Shown piece by piece: positions 26,595 to 35,560 of a stretch of DNA of 64,000 nt (the stretch's first letter is position 1; each line of letters opens with the position of its first letter). The notes below the pieces were generated by a model. The model was given only the letters and a program-made list of their open reading frames with translations. It was not told the DNA's origin and ran no database searches. Both the position numbers and the translations under genes were made by a program. The DNA lies in the NCBI RefSeq assembly GCF_024305175.1, contig NZ_JAMWYY010000005.1:6031-70030 (forward strand), read 5' to 3'. The stretch is from Flavobacterium sp. (GTDB lineage Bacteria > Bacteroidota > Bacteroidia > Flavobacteriales > Flavobacteriaceae).

Positions 26595-27925
26595 TGAAGT
26601 TTTTCAGGAGCTTATACCTAACCAATTTCTTTTTCTATGTGCTTTGCGGCATTATAGCGGGATTTATTATTGCTTATTTTTTCCCTGCTTTCTATAATGC
26701 ATTATGGCTGCTGCTATACATACTGGCTGCCTTTACGCTTATAGACATACTGCTGCTTTTTGCAGGTAATGAGCGCTTTAAGGCACAGCGTACGGCACCC
26801 GAAAAATTTTCTAACGGAGACCAAAACCCTGTACAGGTAAAGGCCGAAAGCAGCTACGGCTTTCCGGTAAACCTGAAGGTTATAGATGAGGTACCCGTAC
26901 AGTTCCAGATGCGTAATTTCAGTATTAAAAGGCACCTGAAAGCAGGAGCAACAGACACTTTTGAATACAGCCTGCGCCCTGTTGAAAGGGGCGAATATTA
27001 TTTCGGTAAGCTAAACATTTATGTTTCTTCGCCATTGCACCTTGTGTCGCGCAGGTACGCGTTTGGTGAGGGGCAAATGGTGCCTACCTATCCTTCTTAT
27101 ATCCAGTTACGAAAGTATGACCTGATGGCTTTTTCGAACAGGCTTTTTCAGTATGGCCTCAAAAAAATCAGGCGTATTGGGCATACCATGGAGTTTGAGC
27201 AGATAAAAGAATATGTTTCGGGAGATGACATCCGCACTATAAACTGGAAGGCCACAGCTAAGAAAAATGAGCTGATGGTAAACCAGTTTCAGGATGAGCG
27301 CTCGCAGAATGTGTATATGGTTATAGATAAAGGGCGTGTAATGAAAATGCCTTTTGAAGGGCTGAGCCTTTTAGATTATGCGATAAACGCTACGCTTGTG
27401 CTGAGTAATGTAATTTTAAAAAAACAGGATAAAGCCGGTATGCTTGCTTTTAGCAAGCGTGTAGAAAACAGGGTGGCAGCCGAGAGGCGTACTTCTCAGA
27501 TGCAGCGCATACTGGAAAGCCTGTATAACATTAAAACCGATTTCTTTGAAAGTGATTACAGCAGGCTTTATGCTGATATTAAAAAGAATATAACCCAGCG
27601 CAGCCTGATCTTGCTCTATACCAACTTCGAAACGCTGGATGGTTTAAACAGGCAACTGCCCTATCTTAAAGGCATTGCTAAAAACCACCTGCTTGTGGTG
27701 GTGTTTTTCGAAAATACAGAGCTTGATGCTTTTATCCATAAAAAAGCTGATTCTATAAAAGAAGTTTATGACCAGGTGATTGCCGAAAAATTTGCGTTTG
27801 AGAAAAGGCTTATTGTAAATGAGCTCCGCAAATATGGTATTTACTCAGTGCTAACAAAACCCGAGAACCTGACTATAGAGAGTATTAATAAGTATCTTGA
27901 AATTAAGGCGCGCGGAATTTTATAG
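26594..27925 (+). CDS. DUF58 domain protein
   Basis: The 443-residue protein has two N-terminal membrane helices (about 10-55), a beta-rich middle, and the DUF58 motif around GDDIRTINWKATAKKNELMV. A degenerate vWA-like fold (VYMVIDKGRVMKM) follows. DUF58 proteins are the regular substrates or partners of MoxR ATPases. The operon probably forms a membrane complex for envelope stability or maturation of exported proteins, as proposed for BatI/aerotolerance-type operons. This gene closes the run of overlapping genes; the methyltransferase begins 7 bases later. Confidence 0.9.
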   Translation: MKFFRSLYLTNFFFYVLCGIIAGFIIAYFFPAFYNALWLLLYILAAFTLIDILLLFAGNERFKAQRTAPEKFSNGDQNPVQVKAESSYGFPVNLKVIDEVPVQFQMRNFSIKRHLKAGATDTFEYSLRPVERGEYYFGKLNIYVSSPLHLVSRRYAFGEGQMVPTYPSYIQLRKYDLMAFSNRLFQYGLKKIRRIGHTMEFEQIKEYVSGDDIRTINWKATAKKNELMVNQFQDERSQNVYMVIDKGRVMKMPFEGLSLLDYAINATLVLSNVILKKQDKAGMLAFSKRVENRVAAERRTSQMQRILESLYNIKTDFFESDYSRLYADIKKNITQRSLILLYTNFETLDGLNRQLPYLKGIAKNHLLVVVFFENTELDAFIHKKADSIKEVYDQVIAEKFAFEKRLIVNELRKYGIYSVLTKPENLTIESINKYLEIKARGIL

Positions 27926-27931
27926 ATTGCC

Positions 27932-28729
27932 ATGAAACAGATAAGCAGCATACAGAACCCATTTATAAAATCGTTGGTGCAACTGCAGGAAAAAGCAAAA
28001 GCACGCAGGCAAAGCGGCACTTTTTTAATAGAAGGCCGGCGTGAGGTAATGCTGGCACGCAAGGGCGGCTATACTATACAAACCTTGCTTTTTGTACCGG
28101 AACTGCTAACAGAAAATCAGGTACGGGAACTGGCAGGTACACAGGCAGAACTGATAGGAATAACAAAAGAAGTTTACCAAAAACTGGCTTACCGCGACAG
28201 TACCGAAGGCCTTATGGCAGTAGCGGCTTTAAAAGATCATTCGCTTGAAAAGCTTGTATTGGGAGAGAACCCCTTACTACTGGTAACTGAAGCGCCTGAA
28301 AAACCCGGTAATATAGGTGCCTTACTCCGCACTGCTGATGCCGCAGGGCTTGATGCTGTTATTATAGCCAACCCAAAAAGCGACCTGTACAGTCCTAATA
28401 TTATACGTTCGGGTGTGGGTTGCCTTTTTACCAATACCGTTGCTACAGGCACTACACAAGAGGTTGTAGCTTATCTTAATAAGAAAGGCATCAGCATTTA
28501 CAGCGCTACGCTTCAAAATTCCGTAAGCTACCACACGCAGGATTACACACAGCCCACCGCACTTGTGGTTGGCACCGAAGATGCAGGATTAACACAGCAA
28601 TGGCGCGATGCCGCAAAGCAAAATATCATTATACCCATGCATGGCGAAATCGACTCGATGAACGTTTCGGTGGCGGCTGCAATACTTATTTTCGAAGCAA
28701 AAAGACAAAGAGGATTTAATTTACCATAA
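27932..28729 (+). CDS. SpoU/TrmH-family RNA 2'-O-methyltransferase
   Basis: A 265-residue SPOUT enzyme. The N-terminal substrate-binding part contains SGTFLIEGRREVMLA. The C-terminal trefoil-knot domain has the three family motifs: PGNIGALLRTADAAG (with the catalytic-type Asn and Arg), LVVGTEDAGL and IIPMHGEIDSMNVSVAAAI. It methylates a ribose in rRNA or tRNA with S-adenosylmethionine. The target nucleotide cannot be inferred. The gene lies 7 bases after DUF58 and 4 bases before the M48 protease gene, so it is probably part of the same transcript, although functionally separate. Confidence 0.9.
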   Translation: MKQISSIQNPFIKSLVQLQEKAKARRQSGTFLIEGRREVMLARKGGYTIQTLLFVPELLTENQVRELAGTQAELIGITKEVYQKLAYRDSTEGLMAVAALKDHSLEKLVLGENPLLLVTEAPEKPGNIGALLRTADAAGLDAVIIANPKSDLYSPNIIRSGVGCLFTNTVATGTTQEVVAYLNKKGISIYSATLQNSVSYHTQDYTQPTALVVGTEDAGLTQQWRDAAKQNIIIPMHGEIDSMNVSVAAAILIFEAKRQRGFNLP

Positions 28730-28732
28730 ACA

Positions 28733-30808
28733 ATGAACCAGGTTACCGTCTCTAAAGATTTTAAACAGAAAGCTACAAAGGCTATTTTATCTGTTATACT
28801 TTTTGTTATATCCTATATTATACTTATTGCAATGGCAGTGGCATTAACCGTTGCTTGCGCTTATGCCGGCTTTTATATTATTGTAAGTGGGCGCCACGGT
28901 ATCACTCTTATGCTTGGTATCGGTGTTATGAGCCTTGGTTTGCTGGTACTCTTTTTCCTGCTTAAGTTCGTAGTATCTTCCTCTAAAGAAAGCAGGGATG
29001 ACCTTACTGAAATAACCCGCGAGCAGGAACCTAAAATCTTTGCACTGATAGAAGATATTGTTATGCAGACAGGAACGCAGTTTCCTAAACATGTTTACCT
29101 TACACCCAATGTAAATGCGGCTGTATTTTACAGTTCAGGGTTTTGGAGCATGTTCCTGCCCGTACGCAAAAACCTGATGATAGGCATAGGGCTAATGAAT
29201 ACCACTACTGTAGATGAGTTTAAAGGCATCCTTGCACATGAATTCGGGCACTTTTCTCAGCGCAGCATGAAGGTGGGCAGCTATGTGCACAATGTAAACC
29301 GCATTATCCACAACATGCTTTTTGAAAATACCGGGTACAGCAAAGCAATAAGCCGTTGGGCAAGCTTTAGTGGGTTCTTTGCAATTTTTGTGGCAATTGG
29401 TGTTACAGTAGTAACAGGCATACAGTGGGTACTTAAGCAGGTTTATCAAGTGTTAAATATAAATTACTTAGCCCTTTCGCGCGAAATGGAATTTCATGCC
29501 GATGAAGTTGCGGCAAACGTTGCAGGCTCTCAGGCGCTTGCAACATCATTATTGCGTGCAGGCCTTTCGGACAGTGCATACAACAGCGTGCTCAACTTTT
29601 ACGGAGAAAAAATTCGCGATAACCAAAAGCCTGTCAACATCTATCCGCAACAGCACATAGTGATTGAAAGGGTAATACACAACCTGCAACTGCCTGTAAG
29701 GCACGGTTTGCCCCATATAGCAGTATCTGATATTAAGAAACTCAATAAATCTAAGCTGGAGTTTGACGACCAGTGGTCGTCACACCCGAGTGATGCCGAC
29801 AGGGTGGCACGCCTTGACAGCCTTAATATTGTAAAGCCTGACACGGATAATGCTAATGCGCTGACTTTGTTTACGGATAAGGAAGCCACACAACGGATGG
29901 TTACCGAAAAGCTCTTCTCTAATGTTTATTACCCCGGCAACACAACCACCCATATCGAAGAGCATTTCAGGAGTGAATATAATGAGGGCATAGCCAAATA
30001 TACTTTCAACAAAAAGTATAACGGCTTTTATGATGAGCTTAATCTGGGCATTGTGGCTTTAGAGTCGCTTGCAGGAGAAGAGCATGTAACAGAAGAAGAG
30101 CTGTTTGGTGAGAACAGTATAAGCAGTGTTAATGAATGCATAGGCCTTGAAGGTGATATTGCCATACTAAACCAGATAGCTGCCGGTGGTACACCGGTAA
30201 AAACGTATGACTATGACGGTAACCGCTACAAGGCAAAAGACACCAGGACGTTGCTTGAAACCCTAAATATAAAGCTTACTGATTACAGGAATAACATTAC
30301 CGCCAACGAAACAAAAATATTTGGCTATTACTACCATCTTGCTGTAAAGCATGGAAAACAGGACGAGTATAAGAATAAATATGAGGCTTACCTGAAAACA
30401 ATGCAGGATTCGGATACATTAGCAAAAACACTTGTGCCACTGCACGATGCCACTGCATTTTTAAATTCAAGTAATGAGGCAGATACCATACCCGCAAAAA
30501 TGCAGAAGCTTTACAACTCCGAAAAACCATTTAAAGAAGCCGTAAAGCAAATAGCTGAAAAACCTTTTTATGAGCATGTAAACGTAAACAGCAAAGATGC
30601 TTTTGAAAAATACCTTTCGCAGGAATGGGTGTATTTTGAATATGATATGTTTAACGAGGCCGCTTTAACTATCTTTTTTAATACCCTGAACAATTTTAGT
30701 GTGGCACTTTCTAACATGCAGTTTGCCGCTAAGAAAGATTTTCTCGACTATCAGGCCGCGCTATCGCCTGCTGTAGCAATGCAAACCGATAAAGCTGATG
30801 CAGTTTAA
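28733..30808 (+). CDS. M48-family membrane zinc metallopeptidase
   Basis: A 691-residue protein with two or three N-terminal membrane helices (about 16-50, 58-82) and a catalytic HEXXH at H169-E170-x-x-H173 (AHEFGHFSQ). A third helix lies near 215-235, and the ligand Glu is in SREMEFHADEVA. This resembles HtpX/Ste24 membrane proteases that remove damaged membrane proteins. The C-terminal 350 residues are a long soluble helical extension not seen in HtpX (about 290 residues). It probably works in membrane quality control, in keeping with the upstream MoxR operon. Confidence 0.9.
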   Translation: MNQVTVSKDFKQKATKAILSVILFVISYIILIAMAVALTVACAYAGFYIIVSGRHGITLMLGIGVMSLGLLVLFFLLKFVVSSSKESRDDLTEITREQEPKIFALIEDIVMQTGTQFPKHVYLTPNVNAAVFYSSGFWSMFLPVRKNLMIGIGLMNTTTVDEFKGILAHEFGHFSQRSMKVGSYVHNVNRIIHNMLFENTGYSKAISRWASFSGFFAIFVAIGVTVVTGIQWVLKQVYQVLNINYLALSREMEFHADEVAANVAGSQALATSLLRAGLSDSAYNSVLNFYGEKIRDNQKPVNIYPQQHIVIERVIHNLQLPVRHGLPHIAVSDIKKLNKSKLEFDDQWSSHPSDADRVARLDSLNIVKPDTDNANALTLFTDKEATQRMVTEKLFSNVYYPGNTTTHIEEHFRSEYNEGIAKYTFNKKYNGFYDELNLGIVALESLAGEEHVTEEELFGENSISSVNECIGLEGDIAILNQIAAGGTPVKTYDYDGNRYKAKDTRTLLETLNIKLTDYRNNITANETKIFGYYYHLAVKHGKQDEYKNKYEAYLKTMQDSDTLAKTLVPLHDATAFLNSSNEADTIPAKMQKLYNSEKPFKEAVKQIAEKPFYEHVNVNSKDAFEKYLSQEWVYFEYDMFNEAALTIFFNTLNNFSVALSNMQFAAKKDFLDYQAALSPAVAMQTDKADAV

Positions 30809-30846
30809 GATAAATTATTTAATTTAGGCTGAACAAAAAAATCCCC

Positions 30847-31368
30847 ATGAAGCTACTAACCGTATTTATATTGCTTTTTACACTCTGTGCAACAGCACAG
30901 AAAAACGAGTATATGTCATGGGAAGATTTAAGTATAAACCAAAAGATACCGCTTACCATATCTAAAAAGGATTTCGATAAAAAATACAGTGGTGATTATG
31001 AAGTTACTGACCCTATGCCCGGTGAAAGCTGCTCTACCGGAAATAGTGTTACAGTAGCAGACTATAAAGGGGCGCGGTATGAAATAGTAAACGATACGCT
31101 TCAATTCCGGAGTATCGATTTCAGCCGCAGGCGCAATATGTACATCCAGTTTAAAAATGACTGGTTCGACCACACCACAACTTTTAAATATTTTAAAAAG
31201 GTGTATCCCATAGCAGCAGGTATGGCAGAAGAGTATGTAGATGAAAACGGCGAAGCCGGGCAGATCATTACTTTTTTCCCGAAAGATGAAAATGCGCTTT
31301 ACGAATGGCGGCTGTATTTTAAAGAAGGTAAGCTCGAAACTTTTGAGTGCTTTTTATATTGCTTTTAG
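30847..31368 (+). CDS. Small secreted protein, unknown function
   Basis: The 173-residue protein has a signal peptide (MKLLTVFILLFTLCATA/Q), probably cut to release a periplasmic or surface protein. The mature part is mixed alpha and beta with three cysteines, two of them close together at the C-terminus (ECFLYCF). I do not recognise a family. It stands alone between the protease and the ArsR gene. Confidence 0.6.
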   Translation: MKLLTVFILLFTLCATAQKNEYMSWEDLSINQKIPLTISKKDFDKKYSGDYEVTDPMPGESCSTGNSVTVADYKGARYEIVNDTLQFRSIDFSRRRNMYIQFKNDWFDHTTTFKYFKKVYPIAAGMAEEYVDENGEAGQIITFFPKDENALYEWRLYFKEGKLETFECFLYCF

Positions 31369-31424
31369 TATCCTCTGAACATAAACCAAATGTTAAGTTA
31401 TTTTTAGCTGTGGTTATTTATTGA

Positions 31425-31432
31425 TAAATTTG
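31425..31432 (+). promoter_or_regulatory. Candidate -7 box of the arsR-like gene
   Basis: TAAATTTG is a perfect TAnnTTTG 14 bases before the ATG at 31447. The -33 side is only T-rich. Confidence 0.45.
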
Positions 31433-31446
31433 CATTTTTCAATACT

Positions 31447-31719
31447 ATGACGGCAAAAGAATTTGAGCGCATATCTAAAGCCCTGGGCGACCCCCACCGG
31501 CTAAAGATCTTACAGGAGATAAAGAAGAACAAGTGCATGGCGTGTGCCTGCATAAGAGAAATGATAGACCTTGCTCAGCCATCTGTTTCGCACCACCTTA
31601 AGCAGCTTATAGATGCAGGTCTTGTTATACCCGAAAAAGAAGGCAGGGAAATGCGCTATTCTATTGACGATAAAGTTTTTACTGACTATATAAACTACCT
31701 TTCAGCTTTCGCGCAGTAA
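31447..31719 (+). CDS. ArsR/SmtB-family transcriptional regulator
   Basis: A 90-residue winged-helix repressor. The order is KALGDPHRLKILQEI, a Cys-rich helix KNKCMACACIREM with C30, C33 and C35, the recognition helix QPSVSHHLKQLIDAGLV, and a wing (EGREMRYSID). The Cys spacing recalls the ELCVCDL metal site of ArsR helix 3, so a thiol-based metal or redox sensor is plausible. Ligand and targets are unproved. The SDR gene 110 bases downstream is the obvious target, with two palindromes in the gap. Confidence 0.87.
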   Translation: MTAKEFERISKALGDPHRLKILQEIKKNKCMACACIREMIDLAQPSVSHHLKQLIDAGLVIPEKEGREMRYSIDDKVFTDYINYLSAFAQ

Positions 31720-31729
31720 AAAACATATC

Positions 31730-31795
31730 GAAATATTTCAATGTATTTATTTTTTTCGTAATATTGTACCAGCAATCTGAGATATATAAATCTCA
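31730..31795 (+). promoter_or_regulatory. Two palindromes, candidate ArsR operators before the SDR gene
   Basis: GAAATATTTC at 31730-31739 is a perfect 10-base palindrome. TGAGAT-N6-ATCTCA at 31778-31795 has 6-base arms. Between them TAATATTG (31759-31766) resembles a -7 box with one mismatch, so one palindrome lies before and one after the expected transcription start. This is a classic repressor layout, here inferred. Confidence 0.4.
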
Positions 31796-31829
31796 AATTA
31801 AAAACATCTAAAAATTTAAATATATAAAT

Positions 31830-32582
31830 ATGAATTCAAATCTAAAAGGTAAAGTGGCGGTGGTAACCGGCGCTTCTAAAGGAATAGGTGTTGCAATAGC
31901 AAAAAAACTTGCTGCGCATGGTGCTACTGTGGCTGTAAATTATGCCTCTGATAAGGCAGGAGCCGAAAAAACAGTAAGGGATATACAAGCCGACGGCGGA
32001 ACCGCAATTGCAGTGCAGGGAAGCGTGGCTAACGCAGAAGACGTGGTGCGCCTATTCAGCGAAACAGCAAATGCATTCGGCAAAATCGATATACTGGTAA
32101 ATAATGCCGGTGTATATGGTTTCCAGATGCTTGAAGAAATTACTATAGACGAATACAACAGGCAGTTTGGTATTAATGTGCTCGGCCCGATACTTACTGC
32201 TAAGGAAGCCTTAAAATATTTCCCGGCAGAGGGTGGCAGTATCATTAATATTAGTTCTGTAATTGCCGTTAGCCCGAGCGCCGGCACAGCCGTATATTCG
32301 GCTACAAAAGGCGCATTAGATACACTTACGCGCGGCCTTGCGGCAGAACTTGCTCCAAAAAACATTCGTGTAAATACGGTATCGCCCGGGCTTACCCGTA
32401 CCGAAGGAGGAGACGCTGCGGGTATTAAAGGCAGCGATATGGAGAAAAATATTGTTGCTGCCACACCACTGGGCCGCGTGGGATATCCTGAAGATATTGC
32501 CGGGGCGGTGGCGTTCCTTGCAAGCGATGATGCTGCATGGATAACCGGTGAAAGGATTAATGCTGCAGGCGGGTTACGTTAA
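31830..32582 (+). CDS. Short-chain dehydrogenase/reductase, 3-ketoacyl-ACP-reductase type
   Basis: A 250-residue classical SDR. The cofactor loop is TGASKGIGVAIA, the stabilising motif is NNAG, Ser is in NISSVIAVSPS, and the catalytic pair is YSATK. The C-terminal AWITGERINAAGG is typical of the family. Basic residues after the first strand are few, so NAD or NADP use cannot be fixed. Substrate is unknown; it may be a detoxifying ketone/aldehyde reductase. Single gene, followed by a strong terminator. Confidence 0.9.
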   Translation: MNSNLKGKVAVVTGASKGIGVAIAKKLAAHGATVAVNYASDKAGAEKTVRDIQADGGTAIAVQGSVANAEDVVRLFSETANAFGKIDILVNNAGVYGFQMLEEITIDEYNRQFGINVLGPILTAKEALKYFPAEGGSIINISSVIAVSPSAGTAVYSATKGALDTLTRGLAAELAPKNIRVNTVSPGLTRTEGGDAAGIKGSDMEKNIVAATPLGRVGYPEDIAGAVAFLASDDAAWITGERINAAGGLR

Positions 32583-32606
32583 TGTTTAATTTTTTGTGGG
32601 TTTACT

Positions 32607-32639
32607 AAAGGCGGGAGCATAAAGCTTCCGCCTTTTTTT
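32607..32639 (+). terminator. Intrinsic terminator after the SDR gene
   Basis: AAAGGCGG and CCGCCTTT, with an inner AGC/GCT pair, form a strong stem followed by a run of seven Ts. Confidence 0.85.
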
Positions 32640-32674
32640 GTTTGTCATTGGAGTTAATATTGGCTTTCTGCATA

Positions 32675-32705
32675 TTGTTAATAACAAATCTTTTCTGTAA
32701 CTTTA
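32675..32705 (+). promoter_or_regulatory. Promoter of the relA/spoT gene
   Basis: TTG at 32675-32677, a 20-base spacer and TAACTTTA at 32698-32705 match the flavobacterial consensus with one mismatch. The ATG follows 19 bases later. Confidence 0.5.
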
Positions 32706-32724
32706 GGCTATACTAAACAGTTGT

Positions 32725-34944
32725 ATGACAGAGATAGATCTTGAGCAGGAAAACAAGGCAATAGCCAAAGAATATAAGGAGTTACTCCGCATCAGTTACC
32801 AGACACTTACCGAAGAAGACAAAAAGCTGATACGAAAAGCTTTTGATGTTGCTGTTGATGCACATAAAGAACAACGGAGAAAATCGGGAGAAGCCTACAT
32901 CTTCCACCCTATTGCCGTCGCAAAAATCGTAGCCTCAGAAATTGGCCTGGGTGCAACGTCTATCGCTTCGGCGCTTTTGCATGACGTAGTTGAAGATACC
33001 GAGCTAACGGTTGAGGATATAGAAAATATGTTTAACCCTAAAATAGCCCAGATTGTAGAGGGGTTAACCAAAATAGCACAGGTAAAAACAGACCAGGAGA
33101 TATCCATGCAGGCGGAGAATTTCCGCAAGATGCTGCTTACACTTAATGATGATGTAAGGGTTATACTTATCAAGATTGCCGACAGGCTGCACAACATGCA
33201 GACGATGGACTCTATGGCTGATTATAAGCAGGCCAAAATAGCATCTGAAACGTTATACATATATGCACCACTTGCGCACAGGCTGGGGCTTTACAACATA
33301 AAAAACCAGCTTGAGGACTTAGGGCTTAAATATACCGAGCCTGATGTTTACCATGGCATAGTAAGCAAAATTAAAGAAAGTAAAGAAGAGCAGGATGCCT
33401 ATATAAAATCCATATCGGACGTACTACAGAAATCGCTGGATGCCGAAGGGATAGAATATACTATTAAAGGCAGGCCGAAATCTATCTATTCCATACGCCG
33501 CAAAATGCTGAACCAGGGTGTAAGCTTTGAAGAGGTGTATGATAAGTTTGCACTGCGCATCATCTATAAAGCAAACCAGAATGACGAGAAATTCCTGGCC
33601 TGGAAAATATATTCTATTGTAACCGACCATTACCGCCCAAGCCCGAGCAGGCTGCGCGACTGGATATCTTCGCCAAAATCTACAGGATATGAGGCGCTGC
33701 ACATTACCGTAATGGGCCCTAAAGGGCGTTGGGTAGAAATACAGGTGCGCAGTGAAAGGATGGACGAGGTAGCCGAAAAAGGCTATGCAGCGCACTATAA
33801 ATACAAACAGGGAAGCAGCGAAGAGCATGGGCTTGAAACATGGCTTAACCTGCTTAAAGAAGCATTAGAGAATACATCGGGCAATGCGGTAGATTTTGTA
33901 GAAGACTTTAAGCTGAACCTGTACAGCAAAGAAATTTATGTTTTTACCCCTAAAGGTGAGATAAAATCGTTGCCCAAAGGTGCCACCTCTTTAGATTTTG
34001 CTTTTAGCATACACTCAGAAATTGGGGTGCATACACGCGGTACACGTGTAAACGGAAAGCTGGTACCGCTTAACCATGTGCTTAACAGCGGCGACCAGGT
34101 AGAGGTTATAACCTCGGCCAACCAAAAACCAAACTCGCACTGGCTCGACTATGTAACTACATCCCGTGCGCGCAACAAAATAAAGAATGTCCTTAACGAA
34201 AACACCAAAAAAATAGCCGAAGAAGGTAAAGAACTGCTTACCCGTAAGCTACGTCATTTAAAGGTTACGCTAAACGAATCTACCGTTAATGAGCTTGTAA
34301 GCTACTTTAAGCTAAAAACAAGCCTCGACCTGTTTTACCGCGTTGGCGTTGGCACTATAGATAACCAGCAGCTTAAGGATTTTGCGGCTATGAAGGGCAA
34401 CACACTAATGAACTTCTTTAAAAACCGTATCAAGCGTTCGCCGCAGGTTTCACAGGAACAAATTCATAAAGATGAGATAAGCCGAAATTATGACCTGCTT
34501 GTTTTCGGTAAGAATGAAGATAAGCTCGATTATAAACTGGCTAACTGCTGTAACCCTATACCGGGTGATGATGTGTTTGGTTTTATTACTATAAATGAAG
34601 GTATTAAAGTCCATAAAAAAGATTGTCCTAATGCGATAAGGCTGCAAAGCAATTATGCCTATCGCATAATACCTGCCAAATGGATCGACTCATCTCAGGA
34701 AGAATTTAAGGCTACCCTTAAAATTACGGGTATGGATACATTGGGGCTTACTAATGAGCTTACCAAGGTAATAAGTAACAATATGAATGTAAACATACAA
34801 AGCATAAGCCTTAACGGTAATGCAGGGGTTTTTAACGGGCAGGTAACGGTAGTGGTGCAAAACAACACCATCCTGAAAAAACTTATCGACAACATTAAAA
34901 AGATAGACGGGATAGATAAAGTAACACGGATAGCGAATGCGTAA
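32725..34944 (+). CDS. Bifunctional (p)ppGpp synthetase/hydrolase, RelA/SpoT homologue
   Basis: This 739-residue Rel enzyme has all five expected parts. The HD hydrolase has H86-D87 in LLHDVVEDT. The synthetase has GRPKSIYSIRRKM, KFALRII and STGYEALH. The TGS domain starts near YVFTPKGEIKSLP, the helical/zinc-finger-like region has NCCNPIPGDD, and the C-terminal ACT domain is near ITGMDTLGLTNEL. Intact HD residues mean it should both make and degrade the alarmone in the stringent response, controlled by the ribosome through the C-terminal half. It has its own promoter and is followed by the Fur-family gene. Confidence 0.94.
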   Translation: MTEIDLEQENKAIAKEYKELLRISYQTLTEEDKKLIRKAFDVAVDAHKEQRRKSGEAYIFHPIAVAKIVASEIGLGATSIASALLHDVVEDTELTVEDIENMFNPKIAQIVEGLTKIAQVKTDQEISMQAENFRKMLLTLNDDVRVILIKIADRLHNMQTMDSMADYKQAKIASETLYIYAPLAHRLGLYNIKNQLEDLGLKYTEPDVYHGIVSKIKESKEEQDAYIKSISDVLQKSLDAEGIEYTIKGRPKSIYSIRRKMLNQGVSFEEVYDKFALRIIYKANQNDEKFLAWKIYSIVTDHYRPSPSRLRDWISSPKSTGYEALHITVMGPKGRWVEIQVRSERMDEVAEKGYAAHYKYKQGSSEEHGLETWLNLLKEALENTSGNAVDFVEDFKLNLYSKEIYVFTPKGEIKSLPKGATSLDFAFSIHSEIGVHTRGTRVNGKLVPLNHVLNSGDQVEVITSANQKPNSHWLDYVTTSRARNKIKNVLNENTKKIAEEGKELLTRKLRHLKVTLNESTVNELVSYFKLKTSLDLFYRVGVGTIDNQQLKDFAAMKGNTLMNFFKNRIKRSPQVSQEQIHKDEISRNYDLLVFGKNEDKLDYKLANCCNPIPGDDVFGFITINEGIKVHKKDCPNAIRLQSNYAYRIIPAKWIDSSQEEFKATLKITGMDTLGLTNELTKVISNNMNVNIQSISLNGNAGVFNGQVTVVVQNNTILKKLIDNIKKIDGIDKVTRIANA

Positions 34945-34974
34945 CTAAAACTTTATGTTCAGGAAAAAATAGAT

Positions 34975-34982
34975 TATCTTTG
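34975..34982 (+). promoter_or_regulatory. Candidate -7 box of the fur-like gene
   Basis: TATCTTTG is a perfect TAnnTTTG 19 bases before the ATG at 35002. The -33 region reads TTTATG, a weak match. The box lies upstream of the track's TTG start, favouring the ATG. Confidence 0.45.
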
Positions 34983-35001
34983 CATTTTGACAGACAGGCA
35001 A

Positions 35002-35457
35002 ATGGATAATAATAAAAATCAGGATATTGTAAAAAATGTCTTCACCAAATTTCTGGAAGACAAGGGCCACAGGAAAACTCCTGAACGCTATGCCATACTC
35101 CAGGAAATATATAACAGCCAGGAACATTTTGATATTGAGTCGCTCTATATAAAGATGAAGAACAAGAACTATCGTGTTAGCCGTGCCACGCTGTATAACA
35201 CAATAGAGCTGCTGCTGGATTGCGGCCTGGTGCGCCGCCACCAGTTCGGGCAAAACCAGTCGCATTATGAAAAATCATATTTCGACAAGCAGCACGACCA
35301 TATCATTATGACCGATACCGGCGAGGTGATAGAGTTTTGCGACCCGCGTATACAGTCCATTAAAAAGACGATAGAAGAAATATTCGGTATAGAGATACAC
35401 AACCACTCACTATACCTGTACGGGCAGAAGAAACAACAGCCTGCACCCGAAAATTAA
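35002..35457 (+). CDS. Fur-family metalloregulator
   Basis: A 151-residue Fur-type repressor. The winged helix carries [12 protein letters not shown] and [21 protein letters not shown]. The dimer/metal domain has [21 protein letters not shown] and an HNHSLYLYG end. The paired CxxC zinc sites of many Fur and PerR proteins are absent, leaving only two cysteines in all, so the structural zinc site is missing or different. Iron, zinc or peroxide sensing cannot be told apart. I choose ATG 35002 over the TTG five codons upstream because of the promoter position. Confidence 0.88.
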   Translation: MDNNKNQDIVKNVFTKFLEDKGHRKTPERYAILQEIYNSQEHFDIESLYIKMKNKNYRVSRATLYNTIELLLDCGLVRRHQFGQNQSHYEKSYFDKQHDHIIMTDTGEVIEFCDPRIQSIKKTIEEIFGIEIHNHSLYLYGQKKQQPAPEN

Positions 35458-35481
35458 AATATAGCTGATTGCAGCAACACC

Positions 35482-35516
35482 AAACCAACCCTAAACAAGG
35501 ATTGGTTTTTGTTTTT
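35482..35516 (+). terminator. Intrinsic terminator after the fur-like gene
   Basis: AAACCAA-CC pairs with GG-a-TTGGTTT (one bulge), followed by TTG and a TTTTT run. Confidence 0.65.
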
Positions 35517-35560
35517 AAGGAATTATATAAACTACATAACACAAAACAACAATACAACAA

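Noticed and set aside
31940-32464. 174-residue ORF antisense to the SDR gene
   Set aside because: Shadow of the SDR coding frame; Ser/Ala-rich composition and no independent start signal.
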